The notes beneath the pieces were generated by a model, which saw only the letters and a program-made list of their open reading frames with translations, had not been told where the DNA came from and did no database searches. The position numbers and the translations under genes were made by a program. 64,000 nt of DNA from Prorocentrum cordatum (taxonomy: Eukaryota > Sar > Dinophyceae > Prorocentrales > Prorocentraceae), in assembly GCA_963575745.1 (NCBI GenBank), contig CAUYUJ010007469.1:258750-322749 (forward strand), read 5' to 3'. This document shows positions 1 through 9,299 of this stretch, piece after piece; position 1 is the first letter of the stretch; each line of letters begins with the position of its first letter.

Positions 1-1137
1 CGGAGGTTGATAGACCTCCTACCCTGACACGTCGATTAAGGAATCGGCCGTTTTCGGCTCGCGAGAGGGCGTCGCGGCCGTCATTCTTGCGGGTCCAGGT
101 CCGTCGGTTTCGGTCACAGGCCGTTTTCATTGAGGGGAGGTTTGCTAAAGGGAGGTTTGTCCACCGCCGAACTAGGTCCTGATCTTCCGGCTGAGCATCG
201 GCCACACCTGTGATCCAACCGATCCGTCGACCGTCAGAGAGCTGGAACTGTAGCCCCTCCACGCCCACTCCTCTGAGCCAGAAGGTGGCTGTCACAATGC
301 ACGGGGGTGCGATCTCCACCTGCTGGAGTGTGTCCTCTACCCAGCATCGTCTCACTCATCCCCATCCCCCCTGGGCCACGGTGTCCCGGCCACGCCGGCC
401 CATCTTCCCGGACGGATGCAAGCCCCGCGACACCCGAAGGCACAGGCAGCTATCTCCAACTGGATGGGCAAGTCGGGCAGTGGGGCCAAGGCCGCGCCAG
501 TGGGGACAGGGATCGGTCAAACGAGGCTCACCGACCCATCCCGCGCAGCGTGGACGTGGTCGGAGACCGTCCTATCGGTCCAATCGGGATCGGGCGGTCG
601 ACCAGGCCCCCGATCGGCGCGGTGTGCGGCGCTCCTTGATGGTGGGCGGTTGGCCGGCTGAATCGGGACTGGGACTTGAGATCATGCCGTGGATCCGACG
701 CGTGCGTGTGTGTGTGTGTGTGTGTGTGTTGGTGTGTTTGTTGGGGATGCTTCTGAGGTCGTGGAGATCCTCGGCATGATCATCCTCATCGTGTACGGCA
801 GCGCCCAGGGGTGAGGCGAAGGGCACTGACCACGGTGGCAGCGCGCCAGGCTCACACGCACAGGGCTGTGGGCTGTGGTGCTGCCCATTCGCACGAGGAC
901 TTGTAACAGATGTCTGCTTTCCGGCTCCGTCCACAGTTCTGCGGACCCCTGGACGGTGACATGGCCCTACGCTTCCGCCTGGTAACCTCGTGCTGTAACA
1001 TAGCCATGTTCTGCACCCATGCCGCGTCGCTTCGACAGGCATCTCGCCCGCCAGCCTCCGGCCCTGCACGCGGTTACCCCCACAGCCCTCCGCGAAGTCC
1101 GTTTGCTCCGCGACGTGGCGGCGCCCCCGAGCCCCCC
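1..1137. other. No gene found; contains a short (GT)n tract
   Basis: GC-rich sequence in which all three plus frames and the minus frames are open in places, but no frame shows conserved motifs, sustained G/C third positions or convincing splice signals. A (TG)n dinucleotide tract lies at about 702-731. I see nothing else supportable. Confidence 0.5.
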
Positions 1138-2563
1138 AAAAGAGCGTGTTCTACCGCTGCTGGCGGACAACCGGGGGGGCTCACTGGGGGTTCCCAACCC
1201 TTCGAAGACCAGGGGGGGGTCACTACCTGTTCGAACACCCCCCTCCCCCCCCCGTCCATCATGGAAAGGGGAGGGGTCACTACCGGTTCGAACCCCCCCC
1301 ACCCCCTCCCTCGCCGCCGGCAAACGATTCCCGCTTCTCGGGACAGCGGGACAGTGGTGGGGACATTGGGACAGTGGTGAGGACGGTGGTGGTGGGGACA
1401 GTGGTGTGGGGACAGTGGGAATGTGGTGGGGACAGCGGGGCAGTGGTGGGGATGGTGGTGATGGGGACAGTGGTGAGGAGACAGCGAGACAGTGGTGGGG
1501 ACAGTGAGGACAGTGGGACAGAGGTGGGGACGGTGGTGGTGGGGACAGTGGTGAAGGCGGTGGTGAGGACGGTGGTGGGACAGTGATACAGTGGGGAGAC
1601 AGTGGGGACAGTGGGACAGTTGTGGGGACAGTGGGGACAGTGGGACAGCACAGTGGGACAGCGGCGGGGAAAGTGGGGACAGTGGGACAGTGGTGGGAAC
1701 AGTGGGACAGTTGTGGGGACAGTGGGGACAATGGGGAGAGTGGGACCGTGGTGGGGACAATGGTGGGGACAGTGGGGACAGTGAGACACTGGTGGGGGCA
1801 CTGGTGGGGACGGCGGGGACAATGGTGGGAACAGGAGGGACACTGGGACAGTGGCGGGGACGGTGGTGGTGGGGACAGTGGTGTGGGGACAGTGGGACAG
1901 TAGTGGGGACAGTGGGGACAGTGGGACAGTGGTGGGGACGGTGGTGGTGGGGACAGTGGTGAGGGCGGTGGTGACGGTGGTGTGACAATGGGACAGGGGT
2001 ACAGTGGGGACAGTGGTGGGGACAGTGGGGACAGTGGCGGGAACAGTGGGACAGCTCAGTGTGACAGCTCAGTGGGACAGCGGCGGGGACAGTGGGATAG
2101 TGGGACAGTGGGGACAGTGAGGACCGTGGGACAGTGGTGGGGACCGTGGGGACAGTGGGGAGGGTGGGACCGTGCTGGGAACAGTGGGGACAGTGGGGAC
2201 TGTGCACAGTGGTGGGGGCACTGGTCGGGACAGTGGGGACGGTGGTGGGAAAAGTGGGGACAGTGGTTGTGGGGACGGTGGTGCTGGGGACAGCGGTTGG
2301 GGATGTGGTGCGGACAGTTGTGGGGACCCAGGAGTCGTTTGCCGGCGGTAACGGGGGGGGGTTCGAACCGGTAGTGAACCACCCCTGTTTTCCGGAGGGG
2401 GGGGGAGGGGTCAGGGGGAGGGGTTTGCCGGGGGAAGGGGGGGGAGAGGGGGGGGAGGGTTCCAGCATGGGGTGGGGGATTTTCGAAGGTGGGGGGACCC
2501 CCGTGTTCAGGAGGAAGAGGGGGGGAATGTTTCACAGTACAGCGGCGGTGGATCACGCTCTTT
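1138..2563. mobile_element. Foldback element with minisatellite core
   Basis: Two long inverted arms enclose about 1 kb of tandem repeat. The outermost 23 bp (1138-1160 against 2541-2563) match at 20 positions when one is reverse-complemented. Inner arm blocks also match: a GGTTCGAAC-run-of-C block followed by GCCGGCAAACGA at 1284-1328 pairs with 2334-2372, and a CTTCGAA block near 1200 pairs with one near 2486. Arms of about 200 bp with a non-coding middle are the layout of foldback transposable elements. The long open frames across it are products of the repeat, not genes. Confidence 0.6.
1331..2335. repeat. GGGGACAGTGG minisatellite, about 1 kb
   Basis: Degenerate tandem repeat built from units such as GTGGGGACAGTGG and GGGACAGT of about 9-15 bp, strongly purine/G-skewed on the plus strand. 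It fills the interior of the surrounding foldback element. Units vary in order (ACAGTGGTG, ACAGTGGGG, ACGGTGGTG), suggesting expansion by slippage and unequal exchange followed by mutation. Confidence 0.85.
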
Positions 2564-2660
2564 CCGATGTTCGCATCGCAACTGGCGGCTTTTATTTCTC
2601 GTCGGACACCGCGGGCCGCGTGGCGCGCGTCGCTCATCAGTGAACTTCAGAAAACAAAAA

Positions 2661-2803
2661 GGTACCGATACCGCTACTCCCCGGGCATCTCCCAGAGAGC
2701 TTTTCTGACCAGGATTTCGAGGCGAATCCAGCCGTGGCGACGAGGGCCTCCCAGGAGGCCCAAAATTGGGAAAAGGAGGCAAGGGCAGCGGTATATGGGT
2801 ACC
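2661..2803 (-). mobile_element. GGTACC-ended foldback repeat (family R5)
   Basis: About 143 bp bounded by inverted ends: GGTACCGATACCGCT at the left and its near complement ending in GGTACC at the right. Inside are the family's diagnostic blocks, TTTCGAGGCGAATCCAGCC and GGCGACGAGGGCCTCCCAGG. Related copies or fragments lie near 7.33, 7.68, 47.67, 56.57, 58.96 and 61.65 kb. Confidence 0.65.
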
Positions 2804-2955
2804 TTCCCCTCCCCCCAGAATTAGGGGGGGGCGAAGACGGTCGGAAACAAGTTGTGTGTTGATTTCGGGGAGCGGTGTAGAGTGTAGGCTGGGATCTGGG
2901 GGGTCGGTGGGGTATATCTCCAAAGGGTTGCTGCTGCGTCGTGGGGCTCTGACGC

Positions 2956-3053
2956 CTGCACACCGCGGGCAGCTGGCCGCCCGGAGCCGAGCGCTCGTCG
3001 CAGCCAGCGCCATCCCTCCCAGCGTGAGCCGGCCGGGGGTCTGAAGTGGCCCC
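2956..3053 (-). CDS. Candidate internal exon, unknown product
   Basis: Product not recognised. On the minus strand a long pyrimidine run (about 3060-3110) ends in GGAG, then GCC AGT GCG opens a frame giving a short segment that includes TLGGMALAATSARLRAASC, with most third positions G or C. The frame reaches TGTGCAG followed by GC, a donor of the GC type used by dinoflagellates. Only an AG acceptor, a pyrimidine tract, composition and a GC donor support it; there is no homology call. It could equally be chance open sequence in GC-rich DNA. Confidence 0.3.
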
Positions 3054-3845
3054 GCACTGGCCTCCAGCGAGCAGCCAGGGCAGGGGGGGGGAGGGGGGAG
3101 GGGTGGGGGGGGGGCAAGGCTCGAGGTGCCGGGTTCGAGCAGGGTTTGGGCCCATGTCGGCCTCCGGGGGCCGCGTTCGGACCCCAGGGCCGTCAGGAAC
3201 GGGTCTGGGGTGGGGAATTTCACCAGGTGGGCCCGGGAGGGGTCCAGGGACCGATTCTGGGTGGATTTGGCTTCTTCCTTGCGACAGCTGCCCAGGATTG
3301 GACGGTCTCTCCCGAGGGTCGCCGGCGGACCCGCTGGCGCGCCTGCGAATCTGGAGCGCCCGCCTTGGCAAGTTCCTGCGGCGCCTTTCCGTGCCCCCCT
3401 TCATTGGATCTCTTTCGGTGTCGCCTCGTACAGGTCCCAGTACAGTGTGGGCTATGCCAAGAAACACACTGCTTGCCTCCAGGGTGCCCTGGGTTTTTTG
3501 GGTTGTCATGGTTCTGCTAGGGAGAGCGCGACGATCCCGCGCCAGGAATCCATGGTTTGGGTTGGGTTTCTTGTGGAAGGTTTCTTGTGGACTGGCCTCC
3601 GCTGTAGGCGTGCAGTGAAGAGGACCCTATTGGAGTCTTCACGCGGGGCAGCATACCCATACAAATACCCATTCTTATTCTCTAGACGTTTCGCGTAGCT
3701 TTGCCAGCCCATCCAAAAAACGAAGCCCAGGCGAGTTGCCATGATCGGGGATGTGGAGGAGCGTGCTGTGGAATGAAGGGCTGGGGAAGCCGCCATACCC
3801 CAAGACGGGGAGGATGGATGTGGGAGGAGCGAGAAGGAGAAATAG
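3054..3845. other. No gene found; G-run then unique sequence
   Basis: The first 60 bp are G-rich. The remainder is open in several overlapping frames on both strands, with no motif and no frame preference, so I make no gene call. Confidence 0.4.
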
Positions 3846-3890
3846 GCGGAGGAGGAGGAGGAGGAGGAGGAGGAGGAGGAGGGGACGGAG
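3846..3890. repeat. (GGA)n microsatellite
   Basis: Perfect to near-perfect GGA triplets on the plus strand, preceded by GAGAAGGAGAAATA. Open frames through it encode only poly-R, poly-G or poly-E and are not genes. Confidence 0.9.
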
Positions 3891-4179
3891 GAGGACCAGT
3901 GTAAACCCAAGAGTCGTCAACGATGTTGGAATAAACCCTCCCTCCAAGCTCCTTCTTCAGAGGCCCCTACAACGGTTGATTTCCAGTGAGGGAACTGCCT
4001 CATTCGAAAACAGCGGTTTGAAGACCTTGAAGCATGCCAAAAACATTGTTCTCGGGAGTCCAACGCCACGGATGAACCTGATTGTTGCGTCTTGACGATC
4101 CTGAATCTTGCCAGAACGCCTTTCCTGGGATTTCCACACAGCAAATCAACATAATTGCCGCACCCGCATAATCCTGAAC

Positions 4180-4565
4180 CTGTTCAAGACGCAATTCTTT
4201 GTACGTTATTGATGGTAATCCGTGAAGCTCTTGCACTTGTTTCAAGCGGATGGTCGCGGCGCTAAGGCGAGAGCCACATTTTTGAAAAGGAGCCGCCCTC
4301 AATGCGTGGAGCTCTTGCAAGTGTTTACAATGAGTGTACGCCACGCTGAGGCAAGAACCACATGTTGAAAAACACCCGCCATCAATCCGTCAAACTCTTG
4401 CAACTGTTTTAAACGAATGCGCGCCGCGCTAATGCGAGAATTCTATTTTGAAAACCACCCGCCCTCAATCCGTCAAATTCTTGCAACTTGTTTCAAAGGA
4501 ATGCGCGGCGCGCTAAGGCGAGAGCCACATGTTGAAAACCACCCGTCCTCCATCTGTGAAACTGT
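4180..4565. repeat. Tandem array of about 84 bp units
   Basis: Four diverged units each carry GGCGCGCTAAGGCGAGAGCC, then CACATGTTGAAAACCACC, then CCTCAATCCGTCAAACTC and TTGCAACTTGTTTCAAA. Equivalent points fall at about 4249, 4333, 4416 and 4501, giving a period of 83-85 bp. A more diverged array with the same blocks (GCGAGAGCCGCATTTTGAA, CTCCATCCGTACAG) is present at about 24.96-25.38 kb. Confidence 0.75.
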
Positions 4566-4734
4566 TGACAATTGTTCAGCTGCAGAATCATAGATGGTGA
4601 GGACGTCTCAGGCGAAACGCCCGGACCGCTCTAAAAACGAGCCTCGGGTAGCGACAGGGAGAAATTATTTATAAGGAAAAGGAATGGAGGATGAGGGTGA
4701 GCAGCAGTGCAAGAGGCCTCTTGGAGGCTCGGGG

Positions 4735-5865
4735 GTCTTTTGGCGGGCCTCCTCGGTCGTCTCGGGTGCCTCGGGGGGCGCCTCTTGGGGCCTCTGGGGG
4801 GGCCGCTTGGGAGCCTCTTGGGGGCATCTGGAGGCCGCTTGGGCGCCTCTTGGGACCCTCCTGGGGCCCTCTTGGGGCCCTCTCGCGAGGGCCTTGGAGG
4901 CCTTCTTGGGAACACCTTGGAGGATACCAATCAAAGAGGAGGTCCTTGGGGGATACCGATCTTGGAGGATACCGATCAAACAGGATACCGATCTTGGAGG
5001 ATTCAGAAAAGCCAGGCCCCGCTGGAGCTCTCAAGGTCGCCTCTTGGGACCCTCTCGGAGCGCTCTGGGGGGCGCGATGGGAGGCGCTCTCAGGGCCGTC
5101 TTGGGGCCAGCATGGGCCCCCTCTTGGGGCCCTCTTAGGGCCATCTTGGGGCCTTCTTGGAGCCACCTTGATGCCTCGAGAAGCCCTCGGAGGCGAGAGG
5201 GCTACAAACACTTGTGTTCCTTATGATTTGGACTGCTGTTGGACCCTCGGCGGCCTTGTTTCGAGTCTCCGCGGCGACTTGGAGCCAGCGTGGGGTCTCT
5301 TGGAGGCATCTAGGATGCCATCTTGAGCCAGCTTGGACCACCTTGCGCCATCTCGGAAGCCATCCTGAAGCATCTGCGGCTTTCTCGGAGCTTTCTCGGG
5401 GCAATGGCCTTTCAAAGATGCCTCCGAAAAGCCAGAGTCCTTTAGAACCTGTGGTTTTACAATCTTTTTGTTGACCAGAGAGGGAGTGTACTCAATAAGT
5501 GTCACCCCTCTGGAGCCCTCACGGGCCCTCCTGGGGCGCTTTTTGGCATTTTGGGGGCCGTCTTGGGACGACCATCTTGGGACCCTCCTTGGGCCATGTT
5601 GGGCCCCCTTGGAGCCATCTTGATGCCTCGGGAAGCCCTCGGAAGCGAAAGGGCGATATGGCTAGACACATTGATGTTCATTCGGTTTTTGACGGATGCT
5701 GGCCTCTTGGGAGCGCCTTGGGGAGGCCCTTCGCCCATATGGACCCGTTTGAGGGGAGTCTCGAGGCCTTTTGGAATTTCTTGGAGGCCATGTTGAGCCA
5801 CATTGAACCATCTTTGAGGCCATCTTGGACTCCGAGACCCTCTCTGAATCATCTTGGGCTATCTT
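4735..5865. repeat. Degenerate TCTTGGGGCC repeat field
   Basis: About 1.1 kb dominated by imperfect repeats of GGGCCNTCTTGG and GGAGCCNTCTTG, with interspersed CTCTGGGGG and CCTCGGGAAGCCCTCGGA. Spacing is irregular (about 10-20 bp). Related fields occur at about 31.40-31.50, 51.16-51.44, 53.77-54.23, 54.44-54.65 and 54.79-54.95 kb, all in the same orientation. Long open frames over it are repeat-encoded. Confidence 0.75.
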
Positions 5866-6059
5866 GAACGCGCCAACAACCCGTGACCCCCTCCCGTCCA
5901 GTTCCAGGGTAAAGGGGTAAGGGGGGATCAAGGCACCCCCTAGATAGCAAGTCGTCGAATTCACTCCCACCCGCCCTCGCAACCCAGAAGTAACACCCGA
6001 GCCTGAGTATGCGCAGCGGTCGTCTTTGGATCGAAAGCTACTCGGAACCAAAACCGACC

Positions 6060-6265
6060 CCATGTGCGCGACGCTGGGGCGAGGTGCGCCACGCGTGCCA
6101 GGCGCGCCAAGCGCGCCAGGCACCCCTGGGGCCCGAGCGTGCCAGGCACACGTGGTGCGCCAGATGCGCCACGTGCTCCGCGTGCGCCAGGTTTGCCGCC
6201 TACTCCAGCCGCACCAGGTGCGCCACGTTCGGGGCACGTGCAGAGTGTGTGAGGTACGCCTGCGC
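6060..6265. repeat. GTGCGCCAG minisatellite
   Basis: Imperfect tandem repeats of 9-12 bp around the core GCGCCAGG or GTGCGCCA, changing gradually along the array (GCGCCAAGC, GTGCCAGGC, GTGCGCCACG). All frames stay open because the unit lacks stop trinucleotides. No gene. Confidence 0.75.
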
Positions 6266-6289
6266 ACGTGACATCACGCATCAGGAAAC

Positions 6290-6770
6290 GTGTCGGCCCC
6301 CACAATCCTTGTCGGAAACCAATGCCCATCATTGTGTCTGGTGGGCCTGTGCACAGCAGGCCATACGCCAACCCCCCCGCCGTCAACGTGACAAACCACT
6401 TGGCAGTGATCGCGGGGTGGCCGCGCATTATCCAGATTTAGTCGCGAGGTGCATGGTGTATTGTTTTTTGTTCGGGATGGTAGCCCTGCGCACAGCAAGC
6501 AATATGCTGACACCTCCGCCGTCCCCGTCAAAACCAATATACAGTGCTCGCGGGCCTCACGAAGATGACTCAAGATTTTGCCCCAAAGTGTACTTTGTAT
6601 TTTTTTGACAGGCGTAGTGGGGGGGGCCTGTATCGGGTTGGTCGCGCATGCTCCAAATGTGGAGGCAGAGTGCGTCTTGTATTGTTTTTTGACAGGGATG
6701 GTGCGAGGGGTAGGAGCATGGTTCCTGGTTGGCCGCCGCTCGCCTAGGGGAGGGGGTGCTTATTAATAGG
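6290..6770. repeat. Degenerate tandem array, unit roughly 130-190 bp
   Basis: Blocks recur in order: TTGTATTGTTTTTTGACAGG or a variant, GATGGT, CTGTGCACAGCA, GCCATACGCCA and CCGCCGTCAACGT. Recognisable repeats begin near 6340, 6450, 6590 and 6680. Copies are strongly diverged and no reading frame is shared. Confidence 0.5.
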
Positions 6771-6964
6771 GAACAGTGATATACCCCAACCCGAATGGGA
6801 AGCATGGGGGTTGGAAGATGACACGCGCTAAACCTCTCACGCCCTAAAGGGCTGGTGGGATTATTCGAGGGTGCCGTCGGTATTGCCACGCGTCTCGAAC
6901 GGTTTGGGTGCGTCTGCTTTGCTTATCTCTCACTCTCCATCTTTCGTTCCTTTTCTTTTTTTGT

Positions 6965-7015
6965 TATCTCTCTCTCTCTCTCTCTGTCTCTTTCTCTCTC
7001 TCTCTCTCCCTCTCC
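6965..7015. repeat. (CT)n microsatellite
   Basis: CTCTCTCT runs interrupted by GT and TT, followed by short ACACAC tracts. Pyrimidine-rich on the plus strand and about 170 bp upstream of the candidate exon at 7186. Confidence 0.85.
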
Positions 7016-7185
7016 ACATGCACACACGTGAAGCTCTCCCTCTCTACGTGCACACAAATACACACGTTCCTTGTTTATACCGCGCCCGCTCAACCTCGGA
7101 GCGGATAGCCTCGGGCATGTGAGAGAATGCCCAGCGCCGGGCCCGCACGCCGCACACCGCTCCCTCTTCGGCGGCGGCCCCCGAG

Positions 7186-7305
7186 GACGCCGCGGCGCTG
7201 CGGCGGCAGGCGGAGATGCTGCGCGCGGAGGCGGCCGAGCTGCGGGACGCGACGGAGGCCTGCCCGCGCGCGTGCCGCGCGCGGGCCTTCGGCGGGTGCC
7301 TCCAG
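7186..7305 (+). CDS. Candidate exon, coiled-coil segment
   Basis: Forty codons in one frame, with every third position G or C. The segment begins DAAALRRQAEMLRAEAAELR, an amphipathic helix with leucine and alanine at heptad spacing, and continues with a cysteine-containing stretch ending FGGCLQ. The 5' boundary is a CCGAG|GAC acceptor after CTCCCTCTTCGG; the 3' boundary is CTCCAG|GC, a GC donor. Both ends are phase 0. Third-position purity and composition drop directly after the donor. Function is not recognised. It may be an early exon of the EF-hand/coiled-coil gene proposed downstream, which also starts in phase 0. Confidence 0.45.
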
Positions 7306-7321
7306 GCCGCCCGCGCTCATC

Positions 7322-7400
7322 TGAAGAAAAGGTATGGATACCGCTGCTCGTCGTGGAGAGCTCTCGTCGCCACGGCCAGATTCTCCACGGCCACGGGAGG
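7322..7400 (+). mobile_element. Fragment of the GGTACC foldback family (R5)
   Basis: The blocks GGTATGGATACCGCTGCTCG and CTCTCGTCGCCACGGCCAGA match one end of the R5 element in the orientation opposite to the 2661-2803 copy. The match stops where the GGA tract begins. Confidence 0.5.
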
Positions 7401-7676
7401 AGGAGGATGAGCGAGGAGGAGGAGGAGGAGGAGGAGAAGGAGGAGGAGAAGGAGGATGAGGAGGAGGAGGAGGAGGAGGAGGAGGAGGGGAGGAGGGGGA
7501 GGAGGAGGAGGAGGAGGGGGAGGAGGGGGAAGAGGAGGGGGAGGAGGGGGAGGGGGGGAAGAGGAGGAGGAAGAGGAGGAGGAGGAGGAGGAGGAGGGGG
7601 AGGGAGGGAGGAGGCGGGGCGGGGTGGGGCGGGGCGGGGCGGGGCGGGGTGGGCGGGGGGGAGAGGAGGAAGAGGT
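7401..7676. repeat. (GGA)n tract ending in GGGGC repeats
   Basis: GGA/GAG triplets and GGGGGA runs with a short GGGGC-type tandem (GGGGCGGGGCGGGGT) at 7617-7655. It separates two R5-like fragments, so the microsatellite seems to have expanded inside or between them. Confidence 0.9.
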
Positions 7677-7795
7677 CCCCGTGCCACTGCTCGCCCTGGA
7701 GGGCCCTCGTCGCCACGGCTGGGTTCTTTTCGAAGTTCTGGCCAGGACGCACCCCCAGGGAGAGGTCCGGGGAGCGGCGGCATCGGTAGCTCTTG
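7677..7795 (+). mobile_element. R5-family copy, partial
   Basis: CTGGAGGGCCCTCGTCGCC, CACGGCTGGGTTCTTTTCGA, TTCTGGCCAGGACGCACCC and AGAGGTCCGGGGAGC follow the order seen in the copies at 58.97 and 61.7 kb, with substitutions. Confidence 0.6.
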
Positions 7796-7796
7796 T

Positions 7797-7958
7797 TGAC
7801 CCTTCGCCGGGATGACCTTCGGTGCGGGCCCGCTGGGGTCCCCCGATGGCCTGGCGCGATGCGACAGTGACGGCTTGCGCGCTTGCGTGCTGGCCCCCCG
7901 CGGCCTCCAACAAGCCGCGCGCCAGAGGTCCCTCTCACCCAGAGGTCACTCTTGCGTG
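7797..7958 (+). mobile_element. Foldback element, GAGTGACC-type ends (family R9)
   Basis: About 162 bp. The left end TGACCCTTCGCCGG and ATGACCTTCGGTGCGG are mirrored at the right by CCAGAGGTCCCTCTCACCC and AGAGGTCACTCTTGCG. A better preserved copy is at 32346-32512 with the same interior (GCGGGCCCGCTGGGGTCCCC). Confidence 0.6.
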
Positions 7959-7974
7959 CGGCCGATCGGATCGA

Positions 7975-8170
7975 AGCAGACGGGGTGGGCGGGTCGCGCC
8001 GTGTCTCTGATGCCTCGGCGATGGGTCCCGATGCGGAGCGGTCGCTTCAGCATCCCGACGCGTCGGCGAGGCATCGCCGATGCGTTGGCGATGCGGCGCG
8101 ATTCTCCGACCCCGTCTGCTCGGACTCCATCTGGGCGGCCTACAGTGACCCCACCAGGCGTCACTCTGTA
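7975..8170. repeat. GCCGATGCATCG short repeat region
   Basis: Direct and inverted repeats of CGCCGATGC and GCATCGCCGATG, with ATTCTCCGACCCCGTCTGC and CCATCTGGGCGGCC at the right edge. The region at 47.05-47.23 kb has the same repeats and the same right-edge block (TTCCGACCCCATCTTCTCC, CATCTAGGAGGCC), so these are two copies of one repeat family. Confidence 0.6.
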
Positions 8171-8445
8171 GTTTCGGGGGGGAGAGATTGTCTCTTGTGT
8201 ACATCGCTTTGTTTGCATCGTGTGCAGCATGGGTTCGACGCGGCTCCAGCGCGGATTCGACGCGAATCCGACATTGCTCTGACGTGGATTCGTTGATTCG
8301 ATGTGGGTTTGACGTGACACCCGAACTCTTGGCGACGCGATGGGACGCCCCAGTCCCCAAAACTGCCACGAAGCTCGGGAACGCGCCCAAGGGACAGTCG
8401 CCTTTGGCACGGGCTCCCGAAGCGGTCACACGGGGAGAAGGAAGC

Positions 8446-8577
8446 GCACCACCACCACCACCACCACCACCACCACCGCCACCACCACGACCACGACCAC
8501 CACCACCACCACCACCACCACCACCACGACCACCACCACCACCACCACCACCACCACCACCACCACCACCACCACCT
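8446..8577. repeat. (CAC)n microsatellite
   Basis: About 130 bp of CAC/ACC triplets with a few CGA interruptions. Poly-T, poly-P and poly-H open frames over it are repeat artefacts. Confidence 0.95.
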
Positions 8578-8875
8578 GGAGAATGGGGGCAGAGGGTGGT
8601 CAGTGGTGGTGTTGGTGGTGGCGCATCTCGTTTCGGGCGCTCTCGCGGCACACCGTGCACACCCGCATCCCGAAACACCAGCGCATCCTGAACCTCCCCA
8701 AGGCGGTGGCGGCGGGGCGCTTCCCGCTCCCAGGTCGCGGCGGCTCGAGGCTCGCACTGTCGGGAGGGCCGTGGCCCCCGTTGTCCTCGGATGTGTTTTC
8801 GGGGTGGGGCAGCAGGAAACGCGACGACTCTCCCGCGGCGCCGCGGCGCACGGACGGCAAGCGGCGCCACGAGGC

Positions 8876-9012
8876 TCTCCTCCTCCTCCTCCTCCTCCTC
8901 CTCCTCCTCTTCCTCCTCCTCCTCCTCCTCCTCCTCCTTCTCTTTTCCCTCCTCCTCCTCCTCCTCTTCCTCCTCCTCCTCCTCCTCCTCCTCCTCCTCC
9001 TCCTCCTCCCCC
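8876..9012. repeat. (CTC)n microsatellite
   Basis: About 135 bp of CTC/TCC triplets with occasional TTC. Pyrimidine-rich on the plus strand. Confidence 0.95.
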
Positions 9013-9154
9013 TACCGCATCTGGGGGTACATACGGAGGTCGGTGGCGTTTGAAAGGGAGGAGGCTCATCTCCAATCTCTCTTCGCGGGTTACGGCTTCA
9101 AGCGTGCGTCTGACGTCGGTTGGCGCGTCAGTTGGCGCCGTCGGTCTGACGTCG

Positions 9155-9245
9155 GCTTCAAGGATCCTGCAGGATCTTGCAGGACCCCTCGCATTGACCC
9201 GGGCTTGGATGCAGGATCTTGCAGGATCCTGCAAGTCCTGATGGA
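9155..9245. repeat. GATCTTGCAGGATCCTGCA repeats
   Basis: Three to four direct copies of GCAGGATCTTGCAGGA with palindromic character (GGATCCTGCA against TGCAGGATCC). The block can fold into hairpins. No gene. Confidence 0.6.
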
Positions 9246-9299
9246 CCCTTGTCTGGATTGACCTGGGTCAGAAGATCCCCGATCCTCGGGTCCGGGAGG

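Noticed and set aside
1284-1300. GGTTCGAAC resembling a tRNA T-loop
   Set aside because: No anticodon arm or acceptor stem can be placed around it; it belongs to the arms of the foldback element.
1074-2468. 464-codon minus-strand open frame rich in H, P, T and C
   Set aside because: Translation of the GGGGACAGTGG minisatellite; spans foldback arms and has no domain.
4180-4565. Direct repeats considered as a CRISPR array
   Set aside because: Units are contiguous about 84 bp repeats without unique spacers, in eukaryotic-type sequence with no cas genes.
4669-5326. Overlapping plus and minus frames of 180-211 codons
   Set aside because: All derive from TCTTGGGGCC repeats, open in several frames on both strands at once.
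5320-5340. CTTGAGCCAGCTTGG, considered as another spliced-leader relic
   Set aside because: Only the first nine bases agree with the leader complement and the motif is a unit of the surrounding TCTTGGAGCC repeat.
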